Assembly: GCA_044377735.1 (NCBI GenBank)
Contig: JBILYK010000017.1
Location: 1-46,133, forward strand
Source: Tabrizicola_A sp044377735
GTDB taxonomy: Bacteria; Pseudomonadota; Alphaproteobacteria; Rhodobacterales; Rhodobacteraceae
Direction of reading: 5' to 3'
Length of the DNA: 46,133 nt
Shown here: positions 1-8,283 of the stretch, piece by piece
Position numbering within the stretch: the stretch's first letter is position 1
Layout of the letters: the number at the start of each line of letters is the position of its first letter
Notes under the pieces: model-generated
The model's input: only the letters and a program-made list of their open reading frames with translations
The model's database searches: none
Told to the model about the DNA's origin: nothing
Made by a program: the position numbers and the translations under genes

Positions 1-27
1 CGAAGGCGCCCCGTTTGGCTGTCTGAT

Positions 28-102
28 TGGAGCGGGCGATGAGATTCGAACTCACGACCCTAACCTTGGCAAGGTTATGCTCTACCCCTGAGCTACGCCC
101 GC
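28..102 (-). tRNA. tRNA-Gly (anticodon GCC)
   Basis: The reverse strand folds as a complete 75-nt cloverleaf starting GCGGGCG and ending with an encoded CCA (28-30). The seven-base acceptor stem GCGGGCG/CGCCCGC pairs perfectly, the T-arm carries GTTCGAATC, and the anticodon loop reads TTGCCAA, giving GCC for glycine. Bases 1-27 downstream hold nothing I recognise. Confidence 0.97.
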
Positions 103-177
103 ATACCGATCAGATGGCGGTGAGATAAGAGATCACCGCGCCCTTCGCAAGGGCAAAACCGCAGGCAGCCCTGCGAT

Positions 178-1377
178 TTATGCCGCCAGCCGCGACTTCA
201 CGCTGTTGGCCGCCGCCACGATGGCGGCGGCGATGAAATCCAGCTCGGCCTCGGTCAAACGGGTCGGCAGGCGCACATCGCAGGCCCGCATCAGCATGGC
301 GCGGGTGCGGGGCAGGTCCGGGGCCGGGCCCAAGAACTCCCAGTTCCAATAGGCCCGCGCATTGCCCTCCGACAGGCCAAAGACCTGCACCGAGATGCCG
401 CGCTTTTTTGCCTCGGCCTGAAAGGCCAGCGCCTGGGCGTCCGACCAGTCGCCCGCCAGATTGAACTGAATGGAATCGGGCGCGCGGTCTTCGGGGGCAA
501 GGGCGGCGGGCACCGTCAGATGCACGCAGGCGTTCAGCACATCGGCCACCCGGTCATGACCGGCGCGGCCTTTGGCCACGCGTTCGGCCACCAGCGGCAA
601 TTGCGGACGGATCACAGCGGCGGAGAGGTTCTGCATGCGCATGTTGTAAAGCGGCAGTTTGTTTTGCCACAGCATATAGCTGTTCTGCATGCCGGGATGC
701 TTTTTCCAGTTTGATTCGTAAGCGCCCGACATGATGACACAGCGCGCGGCAAGCTCTGGATCATCGGTGATCAGGATCCCACCTTCGCCCGCATTCACCA
801 GCTTGTAGGACTGGAACGAAAAGCAGCCGATCTTGCCGATGGTGCCGATCTTGCGGCCATGCCATTCGGTGCCCAAGGAATGCGCGGCATCTTCGACCAC
901 CGGAATTCCCCGCGCATCGCATAGCGCCATGATCGCGTCCATGTCGCTGGTATGGCCGCGCATGTGGCTGATCAGCACCGCCTGCGCATCATCCAGCTTG
1001 GCCGCGAAATCGGTCATATCGACGCGGTAATTCTCGCCCACTTCCACCAGAACCGGCACGCAATCGGCATGCACAACGGCCGAGGGCACGGCGGCAAAGG
1101 TAAAGGCCGGGATCAGAACCTTGGCCCCGCGCGGCAGGTCCAGCGCTTTCAGCGACAAAAACAGGGCGGCCGAACAAGACGCCACTGCCAGCGCATATTT
1201 TGACCCCATCAGATCTGCAAACTCTTGCTCTAAAAGCGCCACTGGCGCGCCTTCAGGCGCGGTGTAGCGGAACAGATCACCCGAGGCGAGCAGCCGATCA
1301 ATCTCGGCGCGCGCCGCGTCTGGGATGGGTTCGGCGTCATAAACATTGGGAGCAATGGGTTGACCGTCAGCAGGCAT
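178..1377 (-). CDS. DegT/DnrJ/EryC1/StrS-family PLP aminotransferase
   Basis: A 399-residue fold-type I PLP enzyme of the sugar aminotransferase family. The PLP lysine is probably K192 in SYKLVNAGEGG, and D163 in VVEDAAHSLG should contact the pyridine nitrogen. Members usually transaminate nucleotide-linked keto-sugars for surface polysaccharides or antibiotics, but no sugar gene lies nearby, so the substrate is unknown. The ATG start is preceded by AGGAAAG, which lies in a hairpin arm (1384-1410). It is 105 bp downstream of the puuB-like gene on the same strand and could be read from that operon, but its own leader suggests separate control. Confidence 0.88.
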   Translation of the reverse strand: MPADGQPIAPNVYDAEPIPDAARAEIDRLLASGDLFRYTAPEGAPVALLEQEFADLMGSKYALAVASCSAALFLSLKALDLPRGAKVLIPAFTFAAVPSAVVHADCVPVLVEVGENYRVDMTDFAAKLDDAQAVLISHMRGHTSDMDAIMALCDARGIPVVEDAAHSLGTEWHGRKIGTIGKIGCFSFQSYKLVNAGEGGILITDDPELAARCVIMSGAYESNWKKHPGMQNSYMLWQNKLPLYNMRMQNLSAAVIRPQLPLVAERVAKGRAGHDRVADVLNACVHLTVPAALAPEDRAPDSIQFNLAGDWSDAQALAFQAEAKKRGISVQVFGLSEGNARAYWNWEFLGPAPDLPRTRAMLMRACDVRLPTRLTEAELDFIAAAIVAAANSVKSRLAA

Positions 1378-1383
1378 TTGAAG

Positions 1384-1410
1384 CTTTCCTGAAACTCTTG
1401 TTCAGGAAAG
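1384..1410 (-). promoter_or_regulatory. Leader hairpin holding the ribosome binding site
   Basis: CTTTCCTGAA (1384-1393) and TTCAGGAAAG (1401-1410) are exact 10-bp inverted repeats with a 7-nt loop, just upstream of the aminotransferase start at 1377. On the coding strand the Shine-Dalgarno-like AGGAAAG is in the start-proximal arm, so the fold would hide it. It could instead be a DNA operator. Confidence 0.5.
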
Positions 1411-1481
1411 GTTTAAAGACTTCTTTGGTAACAGGCCAGTGACGTTTTGCCCGTATTGGCAAAATCCGCCGATTGCGGCGG

Positions 1482-2783
1482 TCAAATTCCGATGCGGTCG
1501 CGCATCGAATACCAAGTCATCGCCAGCACCAAAAGCGGCCAGCGCAGCGCCACGCCACCGGGAAAGCGCGGTTGGGGCAGGCTGGCCATCAGGTCAAAAC
1601 CGCCCGCATTGCCGGCCACCGCTTCGGCCATCAGCTTGCCCGCAAGGCTGGCCATTGCCACCCCATGCCCCGAATAACCCGAGGCTGACAGGATATTGGG
1701 CCGGGGGCGGGCAAAGCAGGGCATGCGGTTCATCGTGATCGCCAGCGTGCCACCCCAAGCGTAATCGATCCGGGTATCGGCCAGTTGGGGATAGACCTTG
1801 AGCATTGGTTTGCGGACGGTCTTGATGATGTCGGGAAAGCGGTAGCCATAGCTTTCCCCACCGCCGAACAACAGCCGGTTGTCCTCGGACAAGCGCCAGT
1901 AATTCACCACGAATTTGGTGTCAGCCACCGCCACAGGTTCCGCCAAAACTTCGGCGGCGCGGTCGCCCAGAGGTTCGGTCGCCACGATGAAATTGTTGAT
2001 CGGCATGACCTTGGCCGCCACCGAAGGTTCGAGCCCGCCGAGATAGCCATTGGCGGCCAAGATGACCTGATCGCAGATCACCTGGCCTTGAGCGGTGTGA
2101 ACCACGGGCTTTTGCCCGGCCTCGATGCGGATGACTTCAGACATCTCATGCAGCTTTGCGCCAGCCCCTTGCGCGGCCCGCGCAAGGCCGATGGCATAGT
2201 TCAGCGGATGCACATGGCCAGCACCGCGGTCAACCCCGCCGCCCTTGTAGGCTTTGGAGCCGATCAAGCGCTGGATACCGTCGCGGTCCAAAGGCTCCAA
2301 CTGGTCATAGCCATAGTCGCGGCGCAGTTTTTCGTCGTAGGCATGGGCATCGCGCACCTCGGCATCGGACCAGCAGGCATGGGCAATGCCGGGGTGAAAG
2401 GTCACCGGCATGGCGTGGCGTGCGATCAGATCCTTGACCAGCGCCTTGGCATCTTCGGCGAGATCCCACATCTTGTGGGCATCCGCGCGCCCCAGGGTCT
2501 TTTCCAGCCAGACCTGATCTTGCCGCTGGCCAGACCCGACCTGCCCACCATTGCGCCCCGAGGCGCCAAAGCCGACGCGATGGGCCTCAAGCACCACCAC
2601 AGACAGACCTTTTTCGGCCAGATGCAGCGCCGCTGACAGGCCTGTATAGCCTGCGCCCACAATGCAGACATCGGCCCGGACCTCGCCCTGCAGGGCAGGG
2701 CAGGGGGCAAACTCGGCCCGAGTGGCCGCGTAATAGGACGGGGGATATTCCCCCGCCCTGTCATTCACATGCAAAAGGTTCAT
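1482..2783 (-). CDS. puuB: FAD-dependent amine oxidase, gamma-glutamylputrescine oxidase-like
   Basis: A 433-residue DAO-family flavoprotein. The N-terminal dinucleotide fold reads VCIVGAGYTGLSAALHLAEKG, followed by GFGASGRNGGQVGSG, typical of PuuB/OrdL-type oxidases. PuuB oxidises gamma-glutamylputrescine to the aldehyde with release of ammonia and hydrogen peroxide. It lies directly downstream of a PuuA-like ligase, whose stop codon is 8 bp from this start; the GAGGG at that stop is well placed for the ATG at 2783, so I prefer it to the GTG two codons upstream. The exact amine substrate is inferred from context. A related oxidase fragment lies at the right edge of the window. Confidence 0.85.
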   Translation of the reverse strand: MNLLHVNDRAGEYPPSYYAATRAEFAPCPALQGEVRADVCIVGAGYTGLSAALHLAEKGLSVVVLEAHRVGFGASGRNGGQVGSGQRQDQVWLEKTLGRADAHKMWDLAEDAKALVKDLIARHAMPVTFHPGIAHACWSDAEVRDAHAYDEKLRRDYGYDQLEPLDRDGIQRLIGSKAYKGGGVDRGAGHVHPLNYAIGLARAAQGAGAKLHEMSEVIRIEAGQKPVVHTAQGQVICDQVILAANGYLGGLEPSVAAKVMPINNFIVATEPLGDRAAEVLAEPVAVADTKFVVNYWRLSEDNRLLFGGGESYGYRFPDIIKTVRKPMLKVYPQLADTRIDYAWGGTLAITMNRMPCFARPRPNILSASGYSGHGVAMASLAGKLMAEAVAGNAGGFDLMASLPQPRFPGGVALRWPLLVLAMTWYSMRDRIGI

Positions 2784-2791
2784 CGGCACCC

Positions 2792-4147
2792 TCAGACGTT
2801 CAGAAGCAGGTGCTCACGCTCCCACGGGCTGATGACTTGCAGAAACTCTTTGTATTCGTTGCGCTTGACGCTGTCATAGACCTTGCAGAAATCCGGGCCC
2901 ATGATTTCGACCAAGGCTGCATCCTCTTCCAGCATGTCCAGCGCATCGCCCAAGGTGGTGGGGATCTCGTCGCTGTCGATATAGGCATTGCCTGAAAACT
3001 CGGGGCGTGGGGCCACTTGGTTCATCAGGCCCAGATAGCCGCAGGCCAGCGTGGCCGCGATGCCCAGATAGGGGTTGGTATCCATCCCCGGCAGCCGGTT
3101 TTCCACCCGCCGCGCCGCCGCCGACGAGATCGGCACCCGGATGCCGGTCGTGCGGTTGTCGCGGCCCCATTCGAGATTGATGGGGGCGGCAAAATCGGGG
3201 ACATAACGGCGATAGCTGTTGACGTAAGGCGCAAACAGCGCGACCGCCGCGCCCAGATGCTTTTGCATGCCACCGATGAAGTGGAGGAACGCTTCGGTTT
3301 CCACGCCTTTGGGACCCGAAAAGATGTTCTTGCCGGTGCGGCTGTCGACCACTGATGTGTGGATATGCATGGCCGATCCCGGCTCATCGGCAATCGGCTT
3401 GGCCATGAAGGTGGCAAAGCAATCATGGCGCAGCGCGGCTTCGCGGATCAGGCGTTTGAAGAAGAACACATCATCGGCCAAGCGCACCGGGTCACCATGG
3501 GCGAGGTTCAACTCAATCTGCCCGGCGCCGCCTTCTTGCAAGATGCCGTCGATCTCAAGCCCTTGGGCTTCGGCAAAGTCATAGATGTCGTCAATCACCT
3601 TGCCGTATTCATCCACTGCCGACAGCGAATAGGCCTGCTTGCCCGCCGCACGGCGGCCCGAGCGGCCCATCGGTGGGATGACCGGCTGATTGGGGTCGAT
3701 GTTGCGCGCGGTCAGGAAAAACTCCATCTCGGGGGCCACAACCGGCTTCCAGCCTTGGGCGGCGTAAAGGTCCACGATCCGGCGCAGCACATTGCGCGGC
3801 GAATAGGGCACCATATTGCCTTGCTGGTCCTTGGCGTCATGAATGACCTGCAAGGTCACATCCGCCGTCCAGGGTGCAGCGGTGGCGGTGGACCAGTCCG
3901 GCTCGAGGATCATGTCGGGTTCGGTAAAGGCGTCAAAGGGGTTGTCGGCCCATTCGCCGGTGATGGTTTGCAGGAAAATGGAATTCGGCAGGTAATAGTT
4001 GGTCTGCTTGGCAAACTTGGCGGCAGGCATCGCCTTGCCCCGCGCCACACCGGCAATATCGCCGATCACGCATTCCACCTCATCCACCCGGCGGTTGCCG
4101 ATGTATTCACGCGCTGCCTCGGGCAGCTGGTCGGTCCATTTGGACAT
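2792..4147 (-). CDS. puuA: Glutamine synthetase-like gamma-glutamyl-polyamine ligase (copy 1)
   Basis: A 451-residue glutamine-synthetase-fold protein. It keeps the catalytic signatures: APEMEFFL (glutamate/metal site), GQIELNL, MHIHTS, and the ATP/phosphate-binding stretch WGRDNRTTGIRVP followed by RVENRLPGMDTNPYL. The family uses ATP to join glutamate to an amine; PuuA uses putrescine. Position next to a PuuB-like oxidase and an amidotransferase supports a PuuA role over nitrogen assimilation. Starts at ATG 4147, 37 bp after the amidotransferase stop. It is a diverged paralogue of the ligase at 5014-6354, so the two may have different amine preferences. Confidence 0.85.
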   Translation of the reverse strand: MSKWTDQLPEAAREYIGNRRVDEVECVIGDIAGVARGKAMPAAKFAKQTNYYLPNSIFLQTITGEWADNPFDAFTEPDMILEPDWSTATAAPWTADVTLQVIHDAKDQQGNMVPYSPRNVLRRIVDLYAAQGWKPVVAPEMEFFLTARNIDPNQPVIPPMGRSGRRAAGKQAYSLSAVDEYGKVIDDIYDFAEAQGLEIDGILQEGGAGQIELNLAHGDPVRLADDVFFFKRLIREAALRHDCFATFMAKPIADEPGSAMHIHTSVVDSRTGKNIFSGPKGVETEAFLHFIGGMQKHLGAAVALFAPYVNSYRRYVPDFAAPINLEWGRDNRTTGIRVPISSAAARRVENRLPGMDTNPYLGIAATLACGYLGLMNQVAPRPEFSGNAYIDSDEIPTTLGDALDMLEEDAALVEIMGPDFCKVYDSVKRNEYKEFLQVISPWEREHLLLNV

Positions 4148-4184
4148 GTGTCACACTTTTTGTTCGGGTTGACCCCGGACGCCG

Positions 4185-4883
4185 TCAAGCCTGAGCAGGC
4201 GCGCGGGACCGGGGGGCCTTGAAGAAGGCGGCAATCTGGGCCGCCATGGTCTTGTCTTGCAGGGGCTGATCCAGCTTGGCGGCGGCCTTGGCCATCACCT
4301 CGTCGGGCACCAGACCCTTGCCACGGGTTTGCATCAGGCCATCCACGAACTCGGGGCGAAACTCGGGATGGGCCTGCACTGTGAGCGCATAATCATCATA
4401 CAAAAGGGCTGCGTTGGCGCAAAATTCATTGGACGCAATCACCTTGGCCCCAACCGGCGCCTCGGTCACCTGATCGCGGTGCCATGCGTTCAGCGTCACG
4501 GTTTGACCGCCAAAATCATAATCGGTCGCCCCTACGGCCCAACCACCTGCATAACGCTCTACCCGCCCGCCCATCGCCTGCGCGATGATCTGGTGGCCAA
4601 AGCAGATCCCCACCATCGGCACATGGGCGGTAAAGCTTTGCCGAATGAACTCTTCCAAGGGCTGGATCCAAGGATGATCTTCATAGACCCCGTGGCGCGA
4701 GCCGGTGATCAGCCAGCCGTCACATTCCGTGACGTTTTCGGGAAACTCTCCCTCCACCACCTTGTAGGTGCGGAAGGTGAACCCGTGGCCGTCCAACAGC
4801 CGGGCGAACATGTCGGGATAATCGCCCATGTCCGGGGCAAGCGCCTCGGGTGCAAGGCCTGTCTGCAAAATGCCGATCCGCAT
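4185..4883 (-). CDS. Class I glutamine amidotransferase-like hydrolase
   Basis: A 232-residue triad amidotransferase. The nucleophile is C94 in VGICFGHQ and the partners are H172 and E174 in QAHPEF. It resembles the stand-alone GMP-synthase-like amidotransferase group more than classical PuuD (peptidase C26), yet it sits between two PuuA-like ligases. My inference is that it cleaves the gamma-glutamyl product at the end of the pathway. The ATG at 4883 is preceded by AGGAAATCAGGA, so the eight-codon extension upstream is not used. A TTTGATCAAA palindrome lies 73 bp upstream. Confidence 0.82.
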   Translation of the reverse strand: MRIGILQTGLAPEALAPDMGDYPDMFARLLDGHGFTFRTYKVVEGEFPENVTECDGWLITGSRHGVYEDHPWIQPLEEFIRQSFTAHVPMVGICFGHQIIAQAMGGRVERYAGGWAVGATDYDFGGQTVTLNAWHRDQVTEAPVGAKVIASNEFCANAALLYDDYALTVQAHPEFRPEFVDGLMQTRGKGLVPDEVMAKAAAKLDQPLQDKTMAAQIAAFFKAPRSRAPAQA

Positions 4884-4955
4884 GGGATGTCCTGATTTCC
4901 TTTGCAAAGCCTAGCGCAAGGCCCCCCCGGGGCGTCAAGGGGGGGCGCTGCAAGT

Positions 4956-4965
4956 TTTGATCAAA
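4956..4965. promoter_or_regulatory. TTTGATCAAA palindrome, candidate operator (copy 1)
   Basis: A perfect 10-bp palindrome between the stop of the copy-2 ligase and the start of the amidotransferase. The same palindrome occurs at 6488-6497, before the copy-2 ligase. Both lie in the only two sizeable gaps of the downstream half of the operon, so a shared regulator is plausible. The regulator is not identified. Confidence 0.4.
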
Positions 4966-5013
4966 GCCGATTTCTTTGCGGAAATCGGATTGGAATCTTA
5001 GAAAACTCTGGCA

Positions 5014-6354
5014 CTAAACCGTATCCAGATACAGGTCGATACGCTCTTGCGCGGTCAACTCGCCGATGTAATGCAATTCCTGACGCTTGGTCTGTATCAG
5101 GTTTTTGATCAGCTCGGGATGCAAAAAGCGCGGCACGATGGTGCTTTGCTCGAGGGTATCAATGGCATCTTCCCAATTCGCCGGAATCTGCGGCAGCCCC
5201 TCTTGGGCATAGGCATTGCCGACGATGGGGCTTGCAGGCTCCATCTGGTTCTCGATCCCGTCCAAGGCCGCGCCAAGGATTGCGGCCAGCATGAGATAAG
5301 GGTTCACGTCCCCCCCTGCGACGCGGTGTTCAATCCGCCGCGCGCTGGGAGAGCCTGCCGGAATTCGAATGGCCGTGGTGCGGTTTTCATAGCCCCAAGC
5401 AATCGAGGTCGGTGCATGTTTGCCCGGCACCAGCCGCTCATAGCTGTTTTGGTGCGGTGCAAAGATCAACGCGGAATCGCGCATCGCATGCAGACAGCCC
5501 GCCACTGCGTTTTTCAGCATTGCGGTGCCTTTCGGCCCGCCGCTGTCAAATACGTTGTCGCCGTTCTCATCAATCAGGCTGAAATGGGTGTGCAACCCGC
5601 TGCCAGAGTATTCCGGATAAGGTTTGGCCATGAAGCTGGCAGCAAAGCCATGCCGCCGTGCCAAGCCTTTGACCAGCATCTTGAACAACCATGCATCATC
5701 GGCGGCCCTGAGCGGGTCATCGCAATGCATCAGGTTGACTTCGAACTGGCCAAGCCCGGTTTCCGATGTTGTGGTATCGGCGGGAATGTCCATCGCCTCG
5801 CAGGCGTCGTAAAGGTCGGTAAAGAAGGTGTCAAAGGCATCCAGCGCCCGGATTGACAGCGTCTCGGACGCCTTGCGGCGCTTGCCCGAGCGGGGCGAGG
5901 GCGGCACTTGCAGCGTCTTGCCAGAGTCGTCGATCAGGAAAAACTCCAGCTCCATCGCGCAGACCGGTGTCAGCCCGCGCGCCTTGAACCGCTGCACGAT
6001 GGTGTTCAGCGCGTGGCGCGGGTCGCCTTCGTAAGGCGCGCCGTTTTCGCGAAACATCCAGATCGGCAGCAGTGCCGTCGGAGCCTCAAGCCACGGCATC
6101 GGCATAAAGCCGCGCTCGGTGGGTTTCAGCACGCCATCCTGGTCGCCTTGTTCAAAAACCAAGGGGCTGTCGTCAATATCTTCGCCCCAAATGTCGAGGT
6201 TCAGAACCGAAAACGGAAACCGCGTGCCGTTCTTAACCACATTTTCGGCAAATCGGGTTGGCACGCGCTTGCCACGGGCCTGCCCATTCAAATCCGCCGC
6301 CGCGACCCGAATGGTGCGGACGTCGGGGTGCTTTCTCAGCCAATCTTTCATCAT
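5014..6354 (-). CDS. puuA: Glutamine synthetase-like gamma-glutamyl-polyamine ligase (copy 2)
   Basis: A 446-residue PuuA-type ligase with CAMELEFFLIDD, GLGQFEVNL, GLHTHFS, WGYENRTTAIRIP and RIEHRVAGGDVNPYL. It joins glutamate to an amine at the cost of ATP. It follows the ABC permease genes and precedes the amidotransferase, so import and glutamylation are coupled genetically. The start is one of two adjacent ATGs (6354 or 6351); a TTG at 6360 is also possible, and no strong Shine-Dalgarno is visible. It differs clearly from copy 1 in sequence, for example RIEHRVAGGDVNPYL here against RVENRLPGMDTNPYL there, which suggests specialisation rather than recent duplication. Confidence 0.83.
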   Translation of the reverse strand: MMKDWLRKHPDVRTIRVAAADLNGQARGKRVPTRFAENVVKNGTRFPFSVLNLDIWGEDIDDSPLVFEQGDQDGVLKPTERGFMPMPWLEAPTALLPIWMFRENGAPYEGDPRHALNTIVQRFKARGLTPVCAMELEFFLIDDSGKTLQVPPSPRSGKRRKASETLSIRALDAFDTFFTDLYDACEAMDIPADTTTSETGLGQFEVNLMHCDDPLRAADDAWLFKMLVKGLARRHGFAASFMAKPYPEYSGSGLHTHFSLIDENGDNVFDSGGPKGTAMLKNAVAGCLHAMRDSALIFAPHQNSYERLVPGKHAPTSIAWGYENRTTAIRIPAGSPSARRIEHRVAGGDVNPYLMLAAILGAALDGIENQMEPASPIVGNAYAQEGLPQIPANWEDAIDTLEQSTIVPRFLHPELIKNLIQTKRQELHYIGELTAQERIDLYLDTV

Positions 6355-6485
6355 GTTCAACGTGAGGTAAGGCCACGTTCCCCCGCGCCAGACCCACGAG
6401 ATCCGGCAGGCAGGTTAGCGGATCATGCCCTTGATCCTTTCCCTGTTTGTCGATCAACGCAAGGGGACCATCGCGGCCCGGCCTT

Positions 6486-6499
6486 AATTTGATCAAATT
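6486..6499. promoter_or_regulatory. AATTTGATCAAATT palindrome, candidate operator (copy 2)
   Basis: A perfect 14-bp palindrome with the same TTTGATCAAA core as 4956-4965. It lies between the permease stop (6507) and the copy-2 ligase start (6354), where an internal promoter would be expected. It lacks the TTGAT-N4-ATCAA spacing of an Fnr box. Confidence 0.45.
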
Positions 6500-6506
6500 C
6501 AGGATA

Positions 6507-7340
6507 CTACCGGATCAGGTTCACGCGCAAGCGATTTTTCACCCGCTGGTTTTGCGGCAAGTGCCGGTTGAGCCGCCTGTTGACCCAGCCAAAGCCCCAG
6601 ATGACCACCAGCGTCAACAAGACGAAATAGAACCCGACGATGGGGTAGGGGATGAAGGGGTTGAAGGTTTTGTCGGCAAAATAATTGGCGTAATACAGCG
6701 CATCGCCCATCTGCCGAAACGCGGGGAAGCTGGCAAAGAACACCAGCGTGGTGGCGTGAAACAGGAAGATCGCCTCGTTGGTATAGGCGGGCCAGCCCAG
6801 CCGCAGCATGGTTGGCCACTGGATGCGGCGGAACTTCTGCCAGCCCGAAATGCCATAGGCATCGGCGGCCTCCAGATCACCTTTCGGGATCGACTGCAGC
6901 GCGCCGTAAAATATCTCGGCCGAATAGGCGGCGGTGTTCAAAAACAGCACCAACAAGGCCCCCGCCCAAGCCTTGGTCAGCCAGCTGGTCTGTACGGTGA
7001 TGCCGAACACATCAATGCCCGCGCGGGGCAAAAGCACCAGAAGTTCATAGGCAATGAAGAACTGGATGAACAAGGGCGAGCCGCGAAAGACAAAGATGAA
7101 CCAATCGGCGGGCTTGCGCAGCCAAGGGTTCTGCGCCGCCTTGGCCAAGGCCAGCGCATTGGCAAAAAAGAAACCCAGCGCCAGCGACAAAGCGCCGAAG
7201 TACACATTCCAGATCATGCCGGACCCGATCAGCGTGAAGTGCTGGCACAGCGTGAAATCGGTTCTCGGAAGCAGGTTTTCGCCATAACCGATCGAGCGGA
7301 AGGCATAGGCCTGCACGGTTTCCCAGCATGTCATGGTCAT
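6507..7340 (-). CDS. Polar amino acid-type ABC transporter permease (HisM-like)
   Basis: A 277-residue inner-membrane permease of the His/Glu/Gln family, with several hydrophobic segments and the EAA coupling loop around GDLEAADAYGISGWQKFRRIQWPTM, which contacts the ATPase. It starts with an ATGA overlap on the partner permease, so the two are translationally coupled and probably form a heterodimer. Fed by one or both binding proteins upstream. Given the downstream gamma-glutamyl ligases, the cargo is probably a polyamine or basic amino acid. Confidence 0.9.
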   Translation of the reverse strand: MTMTCWETVQAYAFRSIGYGENLLPRTDFTLCQHFTLIGSGMIWNVYFGALSLALGFFFANALALAKAAQNPWLRKPADWFIFVFRGSPLFIQFFIAYELLVLLPRAGIDVFGITVQTSWLTKAWAGALLVLFLNTAAYSAEIFYGALQSIPKGDLEAADAYGISGWQKFRRIQWPTMLRLGWPAYTNEAIFLFHATTLVFFASFPAFRQMGDALYYANYFADKTFNPFIPYPIVGFYFVLLTLVVIWGFGWVNRRLNRHLPQNQRVKNRLRVNLIR

Positions 7341-8215
7341 ATGGCAGCCTTTCGCATCGCTTCACCTGCGGCGGTGGCTTGCCCCTTGGACAGACGCGCC
7401 GAGAGCCGGCCCAGAACGCCTTCGGAAAGCTTTGTCATCAAAAGGTAAAAGCACAAAAGCGCCAGAAAGTACCACAGCCGCCAGTCGGGGTGCGGGTATT
7501 CATAGGCTTGGGTCTTTGATCCCCCCAATTCGCGCGCGTAATAGACGATGTCCTCAATCCCCAAGAGGAACAGAAGCGGCGTCGCCTTGAGCAGAATCAT
7601 CCACAGGTTCGACAGGCCGGGCAGGGCATAGACCCACATCTGCGGCACCAAGATGCGACGAAACACCTGCCGCTGGCTCATGCCGTAAGCCTCGGCGGTT
7701 TCCAACTGCGCGCGCGGCACCGCCTGCATCGCGCCATAGAGGACGTTGGCCACAAAGGCCCCAAACACGATGGAAAAGGTCACCACCGCAAGAAAAAAGC
7801 CATAGGCATCATGCCAGAACGCATCGGATTTTCCCAAAGGCACCTTGGCCTCTTTGCAAACCCGGAACTCCAGCCCCTGCCACGGCCAAGCGCCATCTGG
7901 GCAGACGAGCAGGCTTTTGGCATATTCAATGCCCTGATCCAGCGCGATGACGAAGAACAAAAAGAACACGATGTCCGGCACGCCGCGCACCATGGCGACA
8001 TAGACCTTGCCCAGCATGCGCGCTGGCAAAAACGGCGACCGCGCCGCCGTCGCCCCGCCAAAGCCAAAGGCCATGGCGCAGGGCGCGGTGATCGCCACAA
8101 GGCTGAGAACTGTCAGAAAGGACCAGTAGAAATCAAGGTGCTTGCCCGAGGTCAGATAGCAGGCCAGCCACTGGAACCCCTCGATCGACTTGGGATCGGC
8201 GCAGACTGAAAACAT
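7337..8215 (-). CDS. Polar amino acid-type ABC transporter permease (HisQ-like)
   Basis: A 292-residue membrane permease, partner of the HisM-like protein. The EAA loop is visible in AQLETAEAYGMSQRQVFRRILVPQMW. It is longer than typical HisQ proteins (about 230 residues) because of an insert near residues 100-140 with two cysteines (VCPDGAWPW and RVCKEAK), probably periplasmic and possibly disulfide-linked. It lies 68 bp downstream of the first binding protein, across a hairpin that may reduce its expression relative to that protein. Confidence 0.9.
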   Translation of the reverse strand: MFSVCADPKSIEGFQWLACYLTSGKHLDFYWSFLTVLSLVAITAPCAMAFGFGGATAARSPFLPARMLGKVYVAMVRGVPDIVFFLFFVIALDQGIEYAKSLLVCPDGAWPWQGLEFRVCKEAKVPLGKSDAFWHDAYGFFLAVVTFSIVFGAFVANVLYGAMQAVPRAQLETAEAYGMSQRQVFRRILVPQMWVYALPGLSNLWMILLKATPLLFLLGIEDIVYYARELGGSKTQAYEYPHPDWRLWYFLALLCFYLLMTKLSEGVLGRLSARLSKGQATAAGEAMRKAAI

Positions 8216-8241
8216 GAGCGGCCCTTCGGATCGGAGGTCAG

Positions 8242-8273
8242 AAAAAGGGCGGAGGCTGTGAAAGACTCCGCCC
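8242..8273 (-). terminator. Intra-operon hairpin with U-tract (attenuator-like)
   Basis: On the coding strand GGGCGGAG and CTCCGCCC (8266-8273 and 8247-8254) form an 8-bp GC-rich stem with an 11-nt loop, followed by TTTTT (8242-8246). It lies between the binding-protein gene and the first permease gene, the usual place for partial termination that makes binding protein exceed permease. Confidence 0.6.
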
Positions 8274-8283
8274 GATCAATGGC

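Noticed and set aside
6486..6499. Fnr/FixK box
   Set aside because: The palindrome is TTTGATCAAA without the four-base spacer of TTGAT-N4-ATCAA.
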